Shown here: in pieces, positions 45,467 through 53,812 of the stretch
How the letters are laid out: each line of letters starts with the position of its first letter
Position numbering within the stretch: position 1 is the stretch's first letter
DNA from: Methylophilaceae bacterium
Lineage (GTDB): Bacteria; Pseudomonadota; Gammaproteobacteria; Burkholderiales; Methylophilaceae
DNA length: 55,394 nt
Reading direction: 5' to 3'
Assembly (NCBI GenBank): GCA_017858095.1
Contig: JAFMCB010000006.1
Location: 1-55,394 of the forward strand
Position numbers and translations under genes: made by a program
The notes under the pieces: model-generated
The model's database searches: none
What the model was told of the DNA's origin: nothing
What the model saw: only the letters and a program-made list of their open reading frames with translations

Positions 45467-47296
45467 GGATTTATAAAGTGACTCCAGGCGCCGGGTAAAG
45501 AGCGCGGGTTTAAAGAGGTCGCTGGTTTCTATTTTTTCTTTTATCTTCACTTTTAGTAAGTTAAGTTCGGTTCGATGGGTAGCCAAATAAATGGCTTTTT
45601 TAATAAAATCCTCCTCGGATGGACATATTAATTCCTCACAACCCATGGATGTCAGAATTGACCCTGCGACCCTGCTGGCAAAAGTAGTGCCCGACCTTGT
45701 AATGACAGGACATGTTGTCCAAAGAGCATCAGATGCTGATGTATGTGCGTTATAGGGAAAAGTATCAAGGAAAATATCAATAATTTGATGACGGTTGATA
45801 TGCGCGTCATAGTCTACTTTTGGTGCAAATTTTATGCGCTCAGGAGCGATACCTTGTTTTTCCGCATAGCTCCATAGATTATTTGAACACTCGGTATTTG
45901 ACTCAAGCAGCCATAATTTTGCGTTAGGTACCGATGCTAAAATTTTTAACCAAGAATCAAATCTCTCTTGACTAATCTTTATGGACTGACCAAAAGATGC
46001 AAAAATAAAATCATCGTCTTGAAATCCCAAATCAACTTTTTTTATTTTTTTTAGTTGAGGCCGATGACTTATATTTGGCTGGTAGCAACCATCAATCCTT
46101 AAAACTTTTTCCGCATAATTGTTTTCCTCAGTTGGCGGAATAAGATACTCATCTGCGAGAATGAAATCACACACTGGTTCATGATTAAAATAACCTAATG
46201 AGCCTGCAAAACCCAGCCAATTAATATGAAATCGTGCGGGCCGTAGGGCGGCAATCATCGACCGACTGTTTTGTGTAAACCCTGACAGATCGACCAATAT
46301 ATCAATATTTTCTTCCTCTATTAATGTGGCGAGTTCTATATCAGTTTTTGTGTTAACTTCATGCATGCCGAAGGGGAGTTGGCGAAAATTTTTATATTCC
46401 GCTGAATGTTCTTCAAAGCCGGAATAAAAAAGTTTGACGGTAAAGTCATCCAGGTTGTGATGTTTAAAAACATCAAAAATAAGCGAATACAGTGGGTGCT
46501 GCCTAAAATCTGCTGATAAATAGCCAATCACAGGCTTCGCATTGTTCCCGTGATTTTTTTTCTTAAAAGCAGGTAACTGATATTGCTGAGCCCACAAGCT
46601 AGATGTGTTTAATTGTTGGGACGCGGTAAAGTTAGGCATTGATAACACAGTGAATGGAGACACTTTACCTTTTTTGTTACGCACCTCATTTGCGATGGTG
46701 GACTGATACTCATCAAGCTTATCCCAATCGCAAATATTTTGTTTAAGGTGAGTTAATTCAACCAAGGTGTGCGTATTATTCTTTAGGCTTAACGAGGCTA
46801 CATAGTGCTCCCGCGCTTTCAAAAAATTTCCAACATGACGGTAAGTGTTTGCAAGGTTATTGTGTGTATCAGCACTTTTCTCAATGGCCAATGAGCGCTG
46901 GTAGAGCGGCAGGGCTTTCTTGTAATTTTTTTGTGCAAAACAGGCATTTGCCAGGTTATATAATATATCGGCGCGCATGGTATCAAAACTCAAAGCCTCC
47001 TCAAATGCAGCTTCTGCTAACTCATATTTCTTTCCATTATGGTAATCATTGCCAATGGCGTTTAGGCAAAAAATTAGACCATTTTTAAGTGCAGCATTAT
47101 CAGGAAAGTAGCGATGCGCCCGACGAAGGTAGCCAGATGCCTCCTCAAAGTTATTATTTAACGCATAAAGATTGCCTATTTCTATCTGAATAAAATAATT
47201 TTTCGGGTCAGCCTCAAGTGCTTTTAAATAACTTGCAATCGCATCATCATAGCGACCATGACTTTCGTGTTCTTTGGCTTTTTTTATGTGATCCAT
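45437..47296 (-). CDS. TPR protein with O-GlcNAc-transferase-like (GT41/SPINDLY) domain
   Basis: 619 residues. About five TPR repeats fill residues 1-170 (for example ADILYNLANACFAQKNYKKALPLYQRSL). The GT41 catalytic part follows from about 235. DFRQHPLYSLI matches the catalytic-His region of OGT, SFGQSIKISQERFDSW the UDP-binding Lys region, and DTFPYNAHTSASDALW the end of the sugar site. It would transfer a sugar to Ser/Thr of proteins; targets are unknown. It begins 1 bp after the first CFA-type gene, as last member of the minus-strand run, though its work may be unrelated. Confidence 0.87.
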   Translation of the reverse strand: MDHIKKAKEHESHGRYDDAIASYLKALEADPKNYFIQIEIGNLYALNNNFEEASGYLRRAHRYFPDNAALKNGLIFCLNAIGNDYHNGKKYELAEAAFEEALSFDTMRADILYNLANACFAQKNYKKALPLYQRSLAIEKSADTHNNLANTYRHVGNFLKAREHYVASLSLKNNTHTLVELTHLKQNICDWDKLDEYQSTIANEVRNKKGKVSPFTVLSMPNFTASQQLNTSSLWAQQYQLPAFKKKNHGNNAKPVIGYLSADFRQHPLYSLIFDVFKHHNLDDFTVKLFYSGFEEHSAEYKNFRQLPFGMHEVNTKTDIELATLIEEENIDILVDLSGFTQNSRSMIAALRPARFHINWLGFAGSLGYFNHEPVCDFILADEYLIPPTEENNYAEKVLRIDGCYQPNISHRPQLKKIKKVDLGFQDDDFIFASFGQSIKISQERFDSWLKILASVPNAKLWLLESNTECSNNLWSYAEKQGIAPERIKFAPKVDYDAHINRHQIIDIFLDTFPYNAHTSASDALWTTCPVITRSGTTFASRVAGSILTSMGCEELICPSEEDFIKKAIYLATHRTELNLLKVKIKEKIETSDLFKPALFTRRLESLYKSLLSSGYKNT

Positions 47297-47297
47297 A

Positions 47298-48500
47298 TCA
47301 GTTTCGATAGAGTGGTTTCGTAAGATGCAGATGAATATCGCTGATCACTTTTTCTTTGAACCCTCCCTCGCAGTAACAAAAATAGAAAAACCACATACGC
47401 ATAAATTCTGCATCAAAGCCTAACTCTTTAATTCGGGCTTTATTTGCAACAAATTTTACCTTCCAGGCATTAAGTGTTCTTGCATAATCACTGCCGATAT
47501 CTTGGATATCAAAAATAGTCATGTCTGTGGCACGGGTCAAACTCTCTTGCATGCTTGTTACGGAGGGAATGGTGCTACCGGGGAAGATGTATTTTTGAAT
47601 GAAATCGACTGATTTAAGCGCCGCTTTATATCTTTGATCACGGATGGTGATGGCTTGAATTAATGCGTCGCCGTCATCGGTAAGTAAAGTTGCAATCTTA
47701 CTAAAATACGTGTCATAAAAGTGATGGCCAACTGCTTCAATCATCTCAATGGATACCAGTTTATTGTATTTTCCTGTTAATTGTCGGTAGTCTTTTTTAA
47801 CCAGCGTTATTTTTTTTGATAACTTTAGCTGTTTTATTTTGTTTTTAACATAGAGAAATTGTTGCTCTGAAATGGTTGTCGTCGTCACATGGCAACCGTA
47901 ATTTTGAGCAGCGTATATTGCAAAGCCACCCCAGCCTGAACCAATTTCTACTAAGCGATCGGTACTTTTTAATTTTAATTTTTCACAGATAATTTTTATT
48001 TTATTGATCGCAGCCTCTTCCAAATTCATTTTCGTATTTGCATATATGGCCGATGAGTACATCATGGAAGCGTCTAAAAATAGGGCGAAAAAATCATTAC
48101 TCAAATCGTAATGACGGACGATATTCTTCTTACTGCCTGCTACTGTATTTTTATTTAGATAGTGAATGATCTTGAGCAAAGGTTGCAGCAATACCTTATA
48201 AGACCCCTCCATGCTATCCATTGCCGCACTATTGACGGCCATCAGTCTGATTACGTCCGTTAAATTTTTACTGCGCCAATCACCACGCATGTATGATTCC
48301 GCCGCGCCAATTGAACCGCCGAAAAGAATATAAGCATAGAAATTAGGATTTAAAACTTTAATGTCTGCGCGAATGCGATTACGTGTGCCAAATACTGAAA
48401 CCTTTTTGTTCTCAGTGATAAGTAACTGACCGTGATGTATTTTTGCTAACTGGTGGCTAACAATATTTCTGGCAAGCTTATTAATATAATTTCTAATCAT
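47298..48500 (-). CDS. Cyclopropane-fatty-acyl-phospholipid synthase family methyltransferase
   Basis: 400 residues, the length of full CFA synthases. An N-terminal lipid-binding domain (about 1-115) precedes the methyltransferase: HYDLSNDFFALFLD (130-143), SAM motif VEIGSGWGG (184-192) and VSIEMIEAVGHHFYDTYF with the acid thought to place bicarbonate. It methylenates or methylates the double bond of membrane unsaturated acyl chains. Its neighbours (DUF1365, flavoprotein) are the partners often found beside it. Whether the product is a cyclopropane or a mid-chain methyl group cannot be told. It overlaps DUF1365 by one base. Confidence 0.9.
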   Translation of the reverse strand: MIRNYINKLARNIVSHQLAKIHHGQLLITENKKVSVFGTRNRIRADIKVLNPNFYAYILFGGSIGAAESYMRGDWRSKNLTDVIRLMAVNSAAMDSMEGSYKVLLQPLLKIIHYLNKNTVAGSKKNIVRHYDLSNDFFALFLDASMMYSSAIYANTKMNLEEAAINKIKIICEKLKLKSTDRLVEIGSGWGGFAIYAAQNYGCHVTTTTISEQQFLYVKNKIKQLKLSKKITLVKKDYRQLTGKYNKLVSIEMIEAVGHHFYDTYFSKIATLLTDDGDALIQAITIRDQRYKAALKSVDFIQKYIFPGSTIPSVTSMQESLTRATDMTIFDIQDIGSDYARTLNAWKVKFVANKARIKELGFDAEFMRMWFFYFCYCEGGFKEKVISDIHLHLTKPLYRN

Positions 48501-49231
48501 TACGGATGTCGATAAAATTTTACGCGCTTCAAAAAGAGGAGCAAGGCGTTCATGTAAATCAGGATTATGGCCTTAATTGACATGGGAATGGTTAGAAATA
48601 AAATCTTGTTTAGCTCCCAATTACTCCAAGCGCTTTTTTTTAATTTAAGTCCTGCGTTAAAAATTTTTTCTTTGTTCTGAAAATTATCCATGGAGATATA
48701 TAAAAAATCTCTGGGCTCGGTAAAGATCCATTTATAGTCAATATTCATTGGCATAAAGGGTGAGACGTGAAAGTTTTTTTTAAAGGAAATACCTTCCGAT
48801 TTAAATGTACGGTTTCTGCAATCATGCACGTAGGCATATTTTTCATTCCAGGGTGTGTTAGTAATGTGAGAGATAATGGCGATAAGCTTTTCTTTATCAT
48901 CATAACAATAATAGAAGCTGACAGGATTGAAGCAATATCCAAAATACCGAACGCTGGTGAGGAGAAATATTTTACCGGTTATGCCAATATTAATTTCTTG
49001 CCGTATAAGGTTTTTAACAGCGTCGATCAATGGCTCACTTGCATCACCCAGATAATCTTTACGATGAAAAGCAGCTAAATTAAATTTATCTAAGCTCCAA
49101 AATAAATTTCCTGTAAAGGCGGTCTGTATTTGCTCTAAATCAATAAATAAATAACTCACGTCGTATGCAAAAGAATGTTTTTTTGGTTTGACTCGGTGAT
49201 GCGTAACCTGGCCTTTAAAAATAGCATGCAT
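48500..49231 (-). CDS. DUF1365 protein
   Basis: 243 residues. Family blocks are visible: FKGQVTHHRVKPKKHSFAYDVSYLFIDL at the start, RYFGYCFNPVSFYYCYD (about 111-127), NTPWNEKYAYV and the FHVSPFMPMNIDY segment. A C-terminal hydrophobic stretch (about 210-232) may attach it to the membrane. Its activity is not known to me. It commonly lies between a flavin amine-oxidase-like gene and a CFA-type gene, as here, so a role in acyl-chain modification is inferred from context. Confidence 0.88.
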   Translation of the reverse strand: MHAIFKGQVTHHRVKPKKHSFAYDVSYLFIDLEQIQTAFTGNLFWSLDKFNLAAFHRKDYLGDASEPLIDAVKNLIRQEINIGITGKIFLLTSVRYFGYCFNPVSFYYCYDDKEKLIAIISHITNTPWNEKYAYVHDCRNRTFKSEGISFKKNFHVSPFMPMNIDYKWIFTEPRDFLYISMDNFQNKEKIFNAGLKLKKSAWSNWELNKILFLTIPMSIKAIILIYMNALLLFLKRVKFYRHP

Positions 49232-49233
49232 AA

Positions 49234-50475
49234 TTATGCGATAAGATGATTGAATTGATCTACCGCATCATAGGCACTTTTAACGCCATCTTCATGAAAA
49301 CCGTTGCCCCAGTATGCACCGGCATAGAATGTTCTATTGACCCCTGATATTTTATTTTTCTGTTTTTGTGCAGCTATTGCTTGCAAAGTAAAGGTCGGGT
49401 GATGGTAGTGAATGATTTTTAAAATTTTATTTTTGTTAATTTGGGCAATGGAATTGAGTGAGACAAGAAGCGGGTCTACAGTATCGATGTTTTGTAAAAT
49501 ATTCATGTTGTAGGTTAACTTAATTGGTGTCTGCAAATCATTATCGATATTATAGTTCCATGCAGCCCAAGATAATTTCTTTTTGGGCAATAAACTCCGA
49601 TCGGTGTGCAAGACAACATTGTTTTCTGCATAAGGAATTGCACTTAGGATCTGATGTTCCGCTAAAGAGACATCGCCTAATAATTTTAGCGCTTCATCAC
49701 TGTGGCAGGCGAAAAATACATAATCAAATTGCTCTTTTATTCCATCGTAGCGGATATTTACCGACTCTTTCGCCCGTGTAATTTCTTTAATGCTGGTATT
49801 GAGTTTAATGTTTGCTTTAAAAGGCTGGGTTAATTTATCCACGTAATGACTCGAACCGTTGGTAATCGTAAGCCATTGGGGACGATTATTAACCGACAAC
49901 ATGCCATGGTTATGAAAGAATTGGATAAAAAACTTAGCCGGAAAATCAAGCATCGTTTGCATGTTGGAGGACCAAATGGCGGAACCCATCGGCAAAATAT
50001 AATAATTTTTAAAATAATTTGAATAGCGCTGCTTACTCAAATAAGCACCTAATGAAATTTCCACATCCGTATTGAGTAATTTTGGCGCCTGGCGATTAAA
50101 CCTGACAATCTCGAAAATCATCTTTAAGAAGTTTACATTGAATATATTTTTTCTTTGTGAGAACAGCGTGTTAATGGACGTGCCATTATATTCCACATTA
50201 TTTTCTTCTGAAAAAACACTGAAGCTCATGTTGCTATTTTCATAGGCAACACCCAGCTTATCCATCAGATTGGTAAAAAGGGGGTAGGTCTTTTTATTGA
50301 ATACAATAAACCCGGTATCGACGTTAATTTGCTTGTTTTCAAGCTCGATCTGATGGGTGTGTGAGTGCCCACCGATACGGCTATTCTTTTCAAAGACCGT
50401 TATATCATGTTGACGATAAAGAAGATGGGCAATGGTGTTTCCGGCGATGCCTGAACCAACAATGGCTATTTTCAT
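49234..50475 (-). CDS. FAD-dependent amine-oxidase-like protein of CFA/DUF1365 loci
   Basis: 413 residues. The dinucleotide motif GSGIAGNTIAHLLY (7-20) and the following VFEKNSRIGGHSHT bind FAD. VDTGFIVFNKKTYPLF and the C-terminal FYAGAYWGNGFHEDGVKSAYDAV complete the flavin fold. Relatives are labelled cyclopropane/cyclopropene-fatty-acid flavin oxidases, and one relative takes part in furan-fatty-acid synthesis in Rhodobacter sphaeroides. It may desaturate a methylated acyl chain (inference). Gaps to its neighbours are 2 and 6 bp. Confidence 0.88.
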   Translation of the reverse strand: MKIAIVGSGIAGNTIAHLLYRQHDITVFEKNSRIGGHSHTHQIELENKQINVDTGFIVFNKKTYPLFTNLMDKLGVAYENSNMSFSVFSEENNVEYNGTSINTLFSQRKNIFNVNFLKMIFEIVRFNRQAPKLLNTDVEISLGAYLSKQRYSNYFKNYYILPMGSAIWSSNMQTMLDFPAKFFIQFFHNHGMLSVNNRPQWLTITNGSSHYVDKLTQPFKANIKLNTSIKEITRAKESVNIRYDGIKEQFDYVFFACHSDEALKLLGDVSLAEHQILSAIPYAENNVVLHTDRSLLPKKKLSWAAWNYNIDNDLQTPIKLTYNMNILQNIDTVDPLLVSLNSIAQINKNKILKIIHYHHPTFTLQAIAAQKQKNKISGVNRTFYAGAYWGNGFHEDGVKSAYDAVDQFNHLIA

Positions 50476-50481
50476 TACAGC

Positions 50482-51420
50482 TTACTTGAGTTTGATTTTA
50501 TTCGATTCACGAACATTTGAGCTGACTGTTTTTAAATCCCAAATGATACCAAAGAGGGACAGGATCCTTAACAAATAATAGGTGATATCAATTTCCCACC
50601 AATAAAAACCTTGTTTCGCTGAGCCGGGATAATGATGGTGATTATTATGCCAACCTTCGCCAAATGTCAGCAGGGCTAAGAAAAAATTATTTTTGCTGCC
50701 GTCTTGGGTTTGATAGCGTTTTTTGCCCCAAAGATGAGAGGCAGAATTAATTAAAAAGGTAGAGTGGTAAAGAATTACTGTTGAAAACACAAATCCCCAG
50801 GCAACCAGTTGCCAACCCGTTACCTCAGTTGCTGGGTAGACATAGGCTAGACTTTCGCCTAAGCCATAGAGCATGACGCAGGTCAGTATGGGGATAAGGC
50901 TATCAAATCGATCTATGAGGCGGAGCTCTGGAAAACGTGAGAGCTCTTTTACCCACCTAGTCTCAGTCAAAAAGTTTGCTTTGGTTAGGAACCAACCGGT
51001 ATGGCTCCAGAAAAAGCTATGCACTTTCGGTGAATGTTGATCCTCGTCACTGTCTGAATGCACATGGTGGCGACGGTGATGCGAGGCCCACCAGAGTGGC
51101 CCACGTTGCACAGCCGAGGCACCAACTAAAGCAAAAAAGAATTGCATTAGGCGGCTCGTTTTAAACGTTTTATGCGAAAAGTAACGGTGATAAAAGCCCG
51201 TGATAGCAAACATTCGCGAAACATACATAAAAAGGAATACTGCAAGGGCGATATGACTGTAACCAACATAGAAGAGAGAAATCAAGCCCAAATGAAGGCC
51301 TAGGTAGGGAATAACTCTGGGCCAGTCAATTTCTTTGGCAGGAAAGTTTTTCGCTTGGTATTCATTCTCTTTAACCTTATTGTCGAACCAACCCAAGATT
51401 TGCATTAAGAGTTTTTTCAT
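50482..51420 (-). CDS. Acyl-CoA/acyl-lipid delta-9-type fatty acid desaturase
   Basis: 312 residues. Four helices and three histidine boxes give the di-iron site: His78-x4-His83 (HRYFSHK), His114-His115-x2-His118-His119 (HHRRHHVH) and His258-x2-His261-His262 (HNNHHHYPG). It inserts a cis double bond using O2 and an electron donor. Having it inside the CFA-type operon suggests that substrate double bonds are made on demand, since the cell also has type II synthesis with FabI. It overlaps the lipocalin gene by 4 bp. Confidence 0.92.
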   Translation of the reverse strand: MKKLLMQILGWFDNKVKENEYQAKNFPAKEIDWPRVIPYLGLHLGLISLFYVGYSHIALAVFLFMYVSRMFAITGFYHRYFSHKTFKTSRLMQFFFALVGASAVQRGPLWWASHHRRHHVHSDSDEDQHSPKVHSFFWSHTGWFLTKANFLTETRWVKELSRFPELRLIDRFDSLIPILTCVMLYGLGESLAYVYPATEVTGWQLVAWGFVFSTVILYHSTFLINSASHLWGKKRYQTQDGSKNNFFLALLTFGEGWHNNHHHYPGSAKQGFYWWEIDITYYLLRILSLFGIIWDLKTVSSNVRESNKIKLK

Positions 51421-51935
51421 TGCTGCGGTACCATCCTTAAGTTTTCAATGCTGTAGCCCATGGCTTTAATCATTTCGGTAAATTTTACTATGTCATCATG
51501 CGGCAATTCTTTCTTTCTTGACATTAACCAAACATAATCCAATGCATCCCTGGCAATGATAGTATGGCTGTAATCACTGTCTAAGTAACTTATTTTATAC
51601 TGCGCTTTGATGGGCCAGATAAATTGCATGCCCCATTCGGCATTGCCAGTTGCTGGTACCACAAAACCTTTTGGCCGATATATTTTTTGCGGCCCATCAA
51701 AACTTCCCTCATTGAACGTAAAGGTGGTTGCAATGGTGCCATCTGCATTTAATGCATACGACTCCACGGCATTGAAGGCATTTTTTTCTATAAAGGTTGG
51801 GATATGGGCGATGACATACCAATCACCCATAAATTGATCCATATCCACCGACGTCACGAGAGGTACCTTGGTTTGCTGCATAGAACATCCTGTAAGAAAT
51901 AAAATAAATAAAATAAAACGTTTAAAATTAATCAT
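51417..51935 (-). CDS. Lipocalin-family outer-membrane lipoprotein (Blc-like)
   Basis: 172 residues. The signal peptide ends in FLTGC, with Cys17 as lipidation site. The lipocalin GxW motif is in FMGDWYVIAHIPTF (about 35-48), and a closing YVWLMSRKKELP block matches Blc. Blc-like lipocalins bind lysophospholipids or fatty acids at the outer membrane. It could handle modified or oxidised acyl chains made by this operon (inference). Confidence 0.9.
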   Translation of the reverse strand: MINFKRFILFILFLTGCSMQQTKVPLVTSVDMDQFMGDWYVIAHIPTFIEKNAFNAVESYALNADGTIATTFTFNEGSFDGPQKIYRPKGFVVPATGNAEWGMQFIWPIKAQYKISYLDSDYSHTIIARDALDYVWLMSRKKELPHDDIVKFTEMIKAMGYSIENLRMVPQQ

Positions 51936-51948
51936 TTAATTGATTCAG

Positions 51949-52569
51949 TTAATGTAATTTATAGATAAGATCGCCAGCCGCCGTTGGTGATAACAGCTTA
52001 ACCCAGTTACCATTTTCATCGTACCATAGTTCGATAATGAATTTTTCATAACCTTTCAGACTTGCTTTGAGTCGATGATGCTGAGTCTTGACAGCCTTGC
52101 CTTGAACAGAGATGACCGCATCCCCAATGCGGCTTGCTTCAATATCAAGCCATTCGGCATTTTGCGCGTTGAGCAGCTGCTTTTTATTGACAACATCAGC
52201 ATCCCAGTAGGTAAACGTTGATATGCAACCCGGCAGGCTAATTTCTTTACCGTTTGCCGTGATTTGCATGCCTTGCGCAGAGCCTTTACCTGATACCTTG
52301 TAGTTGTCGCCATCGTCATTCGTCATACTGTGAATGGCCGTTAGACAGCCATCATCATAAGTTTCAAAAGATTCATGCTTGTAGGTGAAATTCATAAATA
52401 AAACTTTAATTCGATAATTTGCCTTGCTAACCACATTGTTATTCTCAATTTCATACAAGTGCGTTCCCACCGGATCCTCATCCATAAAGACGTCAAACAT
52501 GAGCTCCTTTGCGTGGCCTGTGGCGACAACACACCAAAGCAAGATAAAGATTAATTTTTTGGCGGCCAT
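51949..52569 (-). CDS. DUF6134-like exported protein
   Basis: 206 residues. A signal peptide (about 1-19, ending GHA) precedes a beta-rich domain that starts MFDVFMDEDPVGTHLYEIEN and has paired strands throughout, resembling DUF6134 proteins. The fold suggests binding of a hydrophobic ligand in the periplasm, but no activity is known to me. It overlaps the DUF1295 gene by 19 bp, so expression is tightly linked to the lipid enzymes. Confidence 0.7.
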   Translation of the reverse strand: MAAKKLIFILLWCVVATGHAKELMFDVFMDEDPVGTHLYEIENNNVVSKANYRIKVLFMNFTYKHESFETYDDGCLTAIHSMTNDDGDNYKVSGKGSAQGMQITANGKEISLPGCISTFTYWDADVVNKKQLLNAQNAEWLDIEASRIGDAVISVQGKAVKTQHHRLKASLKGYEKFIIELWYDENGNWVKLLSPTAAGDLIYKLH

Positions 52570-53315
52570 GGTATAAATTTTGACGTTGAATTGACGTAGG
52601 CTTTGTAGCCAGGTCGGCGTTCTGTAATTGTCGACTCCATTAAGTCTGCCCCAGAGATTTTTACCAATAAAATCGTCATCAGGATGGGGGAGATGAGGAT
52701 AAATATACTGCTACTCGGCATAGCAATAATGTAAAACCCCCACCATATTAAGCACTCCCCAAAATAGTTAGGATGGCGGCTATAGCGCCAAAGTCCAGTG
52801 TTTAACACAGCGTGTGTCTTATTTGATTTTAAAAAAGTTTGCAACTGCCTGTCAGCCAATAGCTCGATTAAAAACCCGACAGCAAACAGGGCTAAACCGA
52901 TCTTGGTGAATACATCGTAGCTTATCGCCTGTTGGCTGATACTAACGAGTGGCAGTGCGATGAGCAGCGCCAGTAATGCCTGAAATAAAAAAATGATGTA
53001 ACTACTTTTCCATTTGAAGAAAGGTTCGTTATTGGCCCTGATATGTTGGTAGCGAATATCCTCCACCTTAGCCCAATTTCTTATCGTCAGATGGATCGAT
53101 AGTCGTAATGACCAGATCACTAGGGCCACTAAAGTTGCGAGCTGCACATTGCTAATTTCATTTAGGTAACAGAGGCCTGTCAAGTAGGCAACTAGAAAAA
53201 AAAGGCTCCACATACTATCCACATGGGTCACTTTGTTGGCGAATAGGCTATAGAGCCAACCTAAAAGGGCAAAGATAACAAGATTAAGCGCGATAGCAGG
53301 GTAGATCTCTAGCAT
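52551..53315 (-). CDS. DUF1295 membrane enzyme (steroid 5-alpha-reductase-like)
   Basis: 254 residues with six to seven membrane segments. The C-terminal signature RYSRHPNYFGECLIWWGFYI and RRPGYKAYVNSTSKFIPW place it in DUF1295, related to NADPH-dependent steroid 5-alpha-reductases and isoprenylcysteine methyltransferases. It could reduce a conjugated or double-bonded lipid. The substrate is unknown. It starts within the end of the DUF2878 gene (7-bp overlap). Confidence 0.88.
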   Translation of the reverse strand: MLEIYPAIALNLVIFALLGWLYSLFANKVTHVDSMWSLFFLVAYLTGLCYLNEISNVQLATLVALVIWSLRLSIHLTIRNWAKVEDIRYQHIRANNEPFFKWKSSYIIFLFQALLALLIALPLVSISQQAISYDVFTKIGLALFAVGFLIELLADRQLQTFLKSNKTHAVLNTGLWRYSRHPNYFGECLIWWGFYIIAMPSSSIFILISPILMTILLVKISGADLMESTITERRPGYKAYVNSTSKFIPWPPKN

Positions 53316-53812
53316 GGCTTCTTCGTCAATCCCATCAGTAAAGGTGTAATTATCGCCCAGCCCAGCGCGAGTATGTAAAGTGACGAAGTTGACAGGATGG
53401 TAATCGCACCTAACTTTTCGCCGGCGAGATAGGCCAGAGGCCCGCCGATGAGCCCAAATAAAATACTAATAACGATCCGACCTTGCATCCATTTCAAACT
53501 ATGGTTGAGCGTCATTGCAAAAATTCCCCACATGATTAGAATCCATAACGGGGGAAGGGGGTAAGGCCAACCTGGGTTGTTGTACAAGATATATTGTTGG
53601 AACTGTAAAAAGCCGTCAAAAACACTCCCAATAAGAACTGCGTAAATAAATAACCTGACGTCTGCACCTTTTTTATGTGTCACTTTTAGATGAAAAATAA
53701 TCAAGCCCAAAGCAATAAAAATTGCCTCGTAAACATAATTGTGTGCCGCGCCAAGAATACAGACAAACCAGCCGAGCTGAAATAAAGAAAAGTTAATTAT
53801 ATTTTGTTTCAT
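53309..53812 (-). CDS. DUF2878 integral membrane protein
   Basis: 167 residues, five or so membrane helices with little soluble sequence. SLFQLGWFVCILGAAH near the start, YNNPGWPYPLPPLWILIMWG in the middle and GPLAYLAGEKLGA match DUF2878. The function is unknown; it recurs beside DUF1295 and CFA-type genes in other Proteobacteria. It overlaps both neighbours (4 and 7 bp). Confidence 0.87.
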   Translation of the reverse strand: MKQNIINFSLFQLGWFVCILGAAHNYVYEAIFIALGLIIFHLKVTHKKGADVRLFIYAVLIGSVFDGFLQFQQYILYNNPGWPYPLPPLWILIMWGIFAMTLNHSLKWMQGRIVISILFGLIGGPLAYLAGEKLGAITILSTSSLYILALGWAIITPLLMGLTKKPC

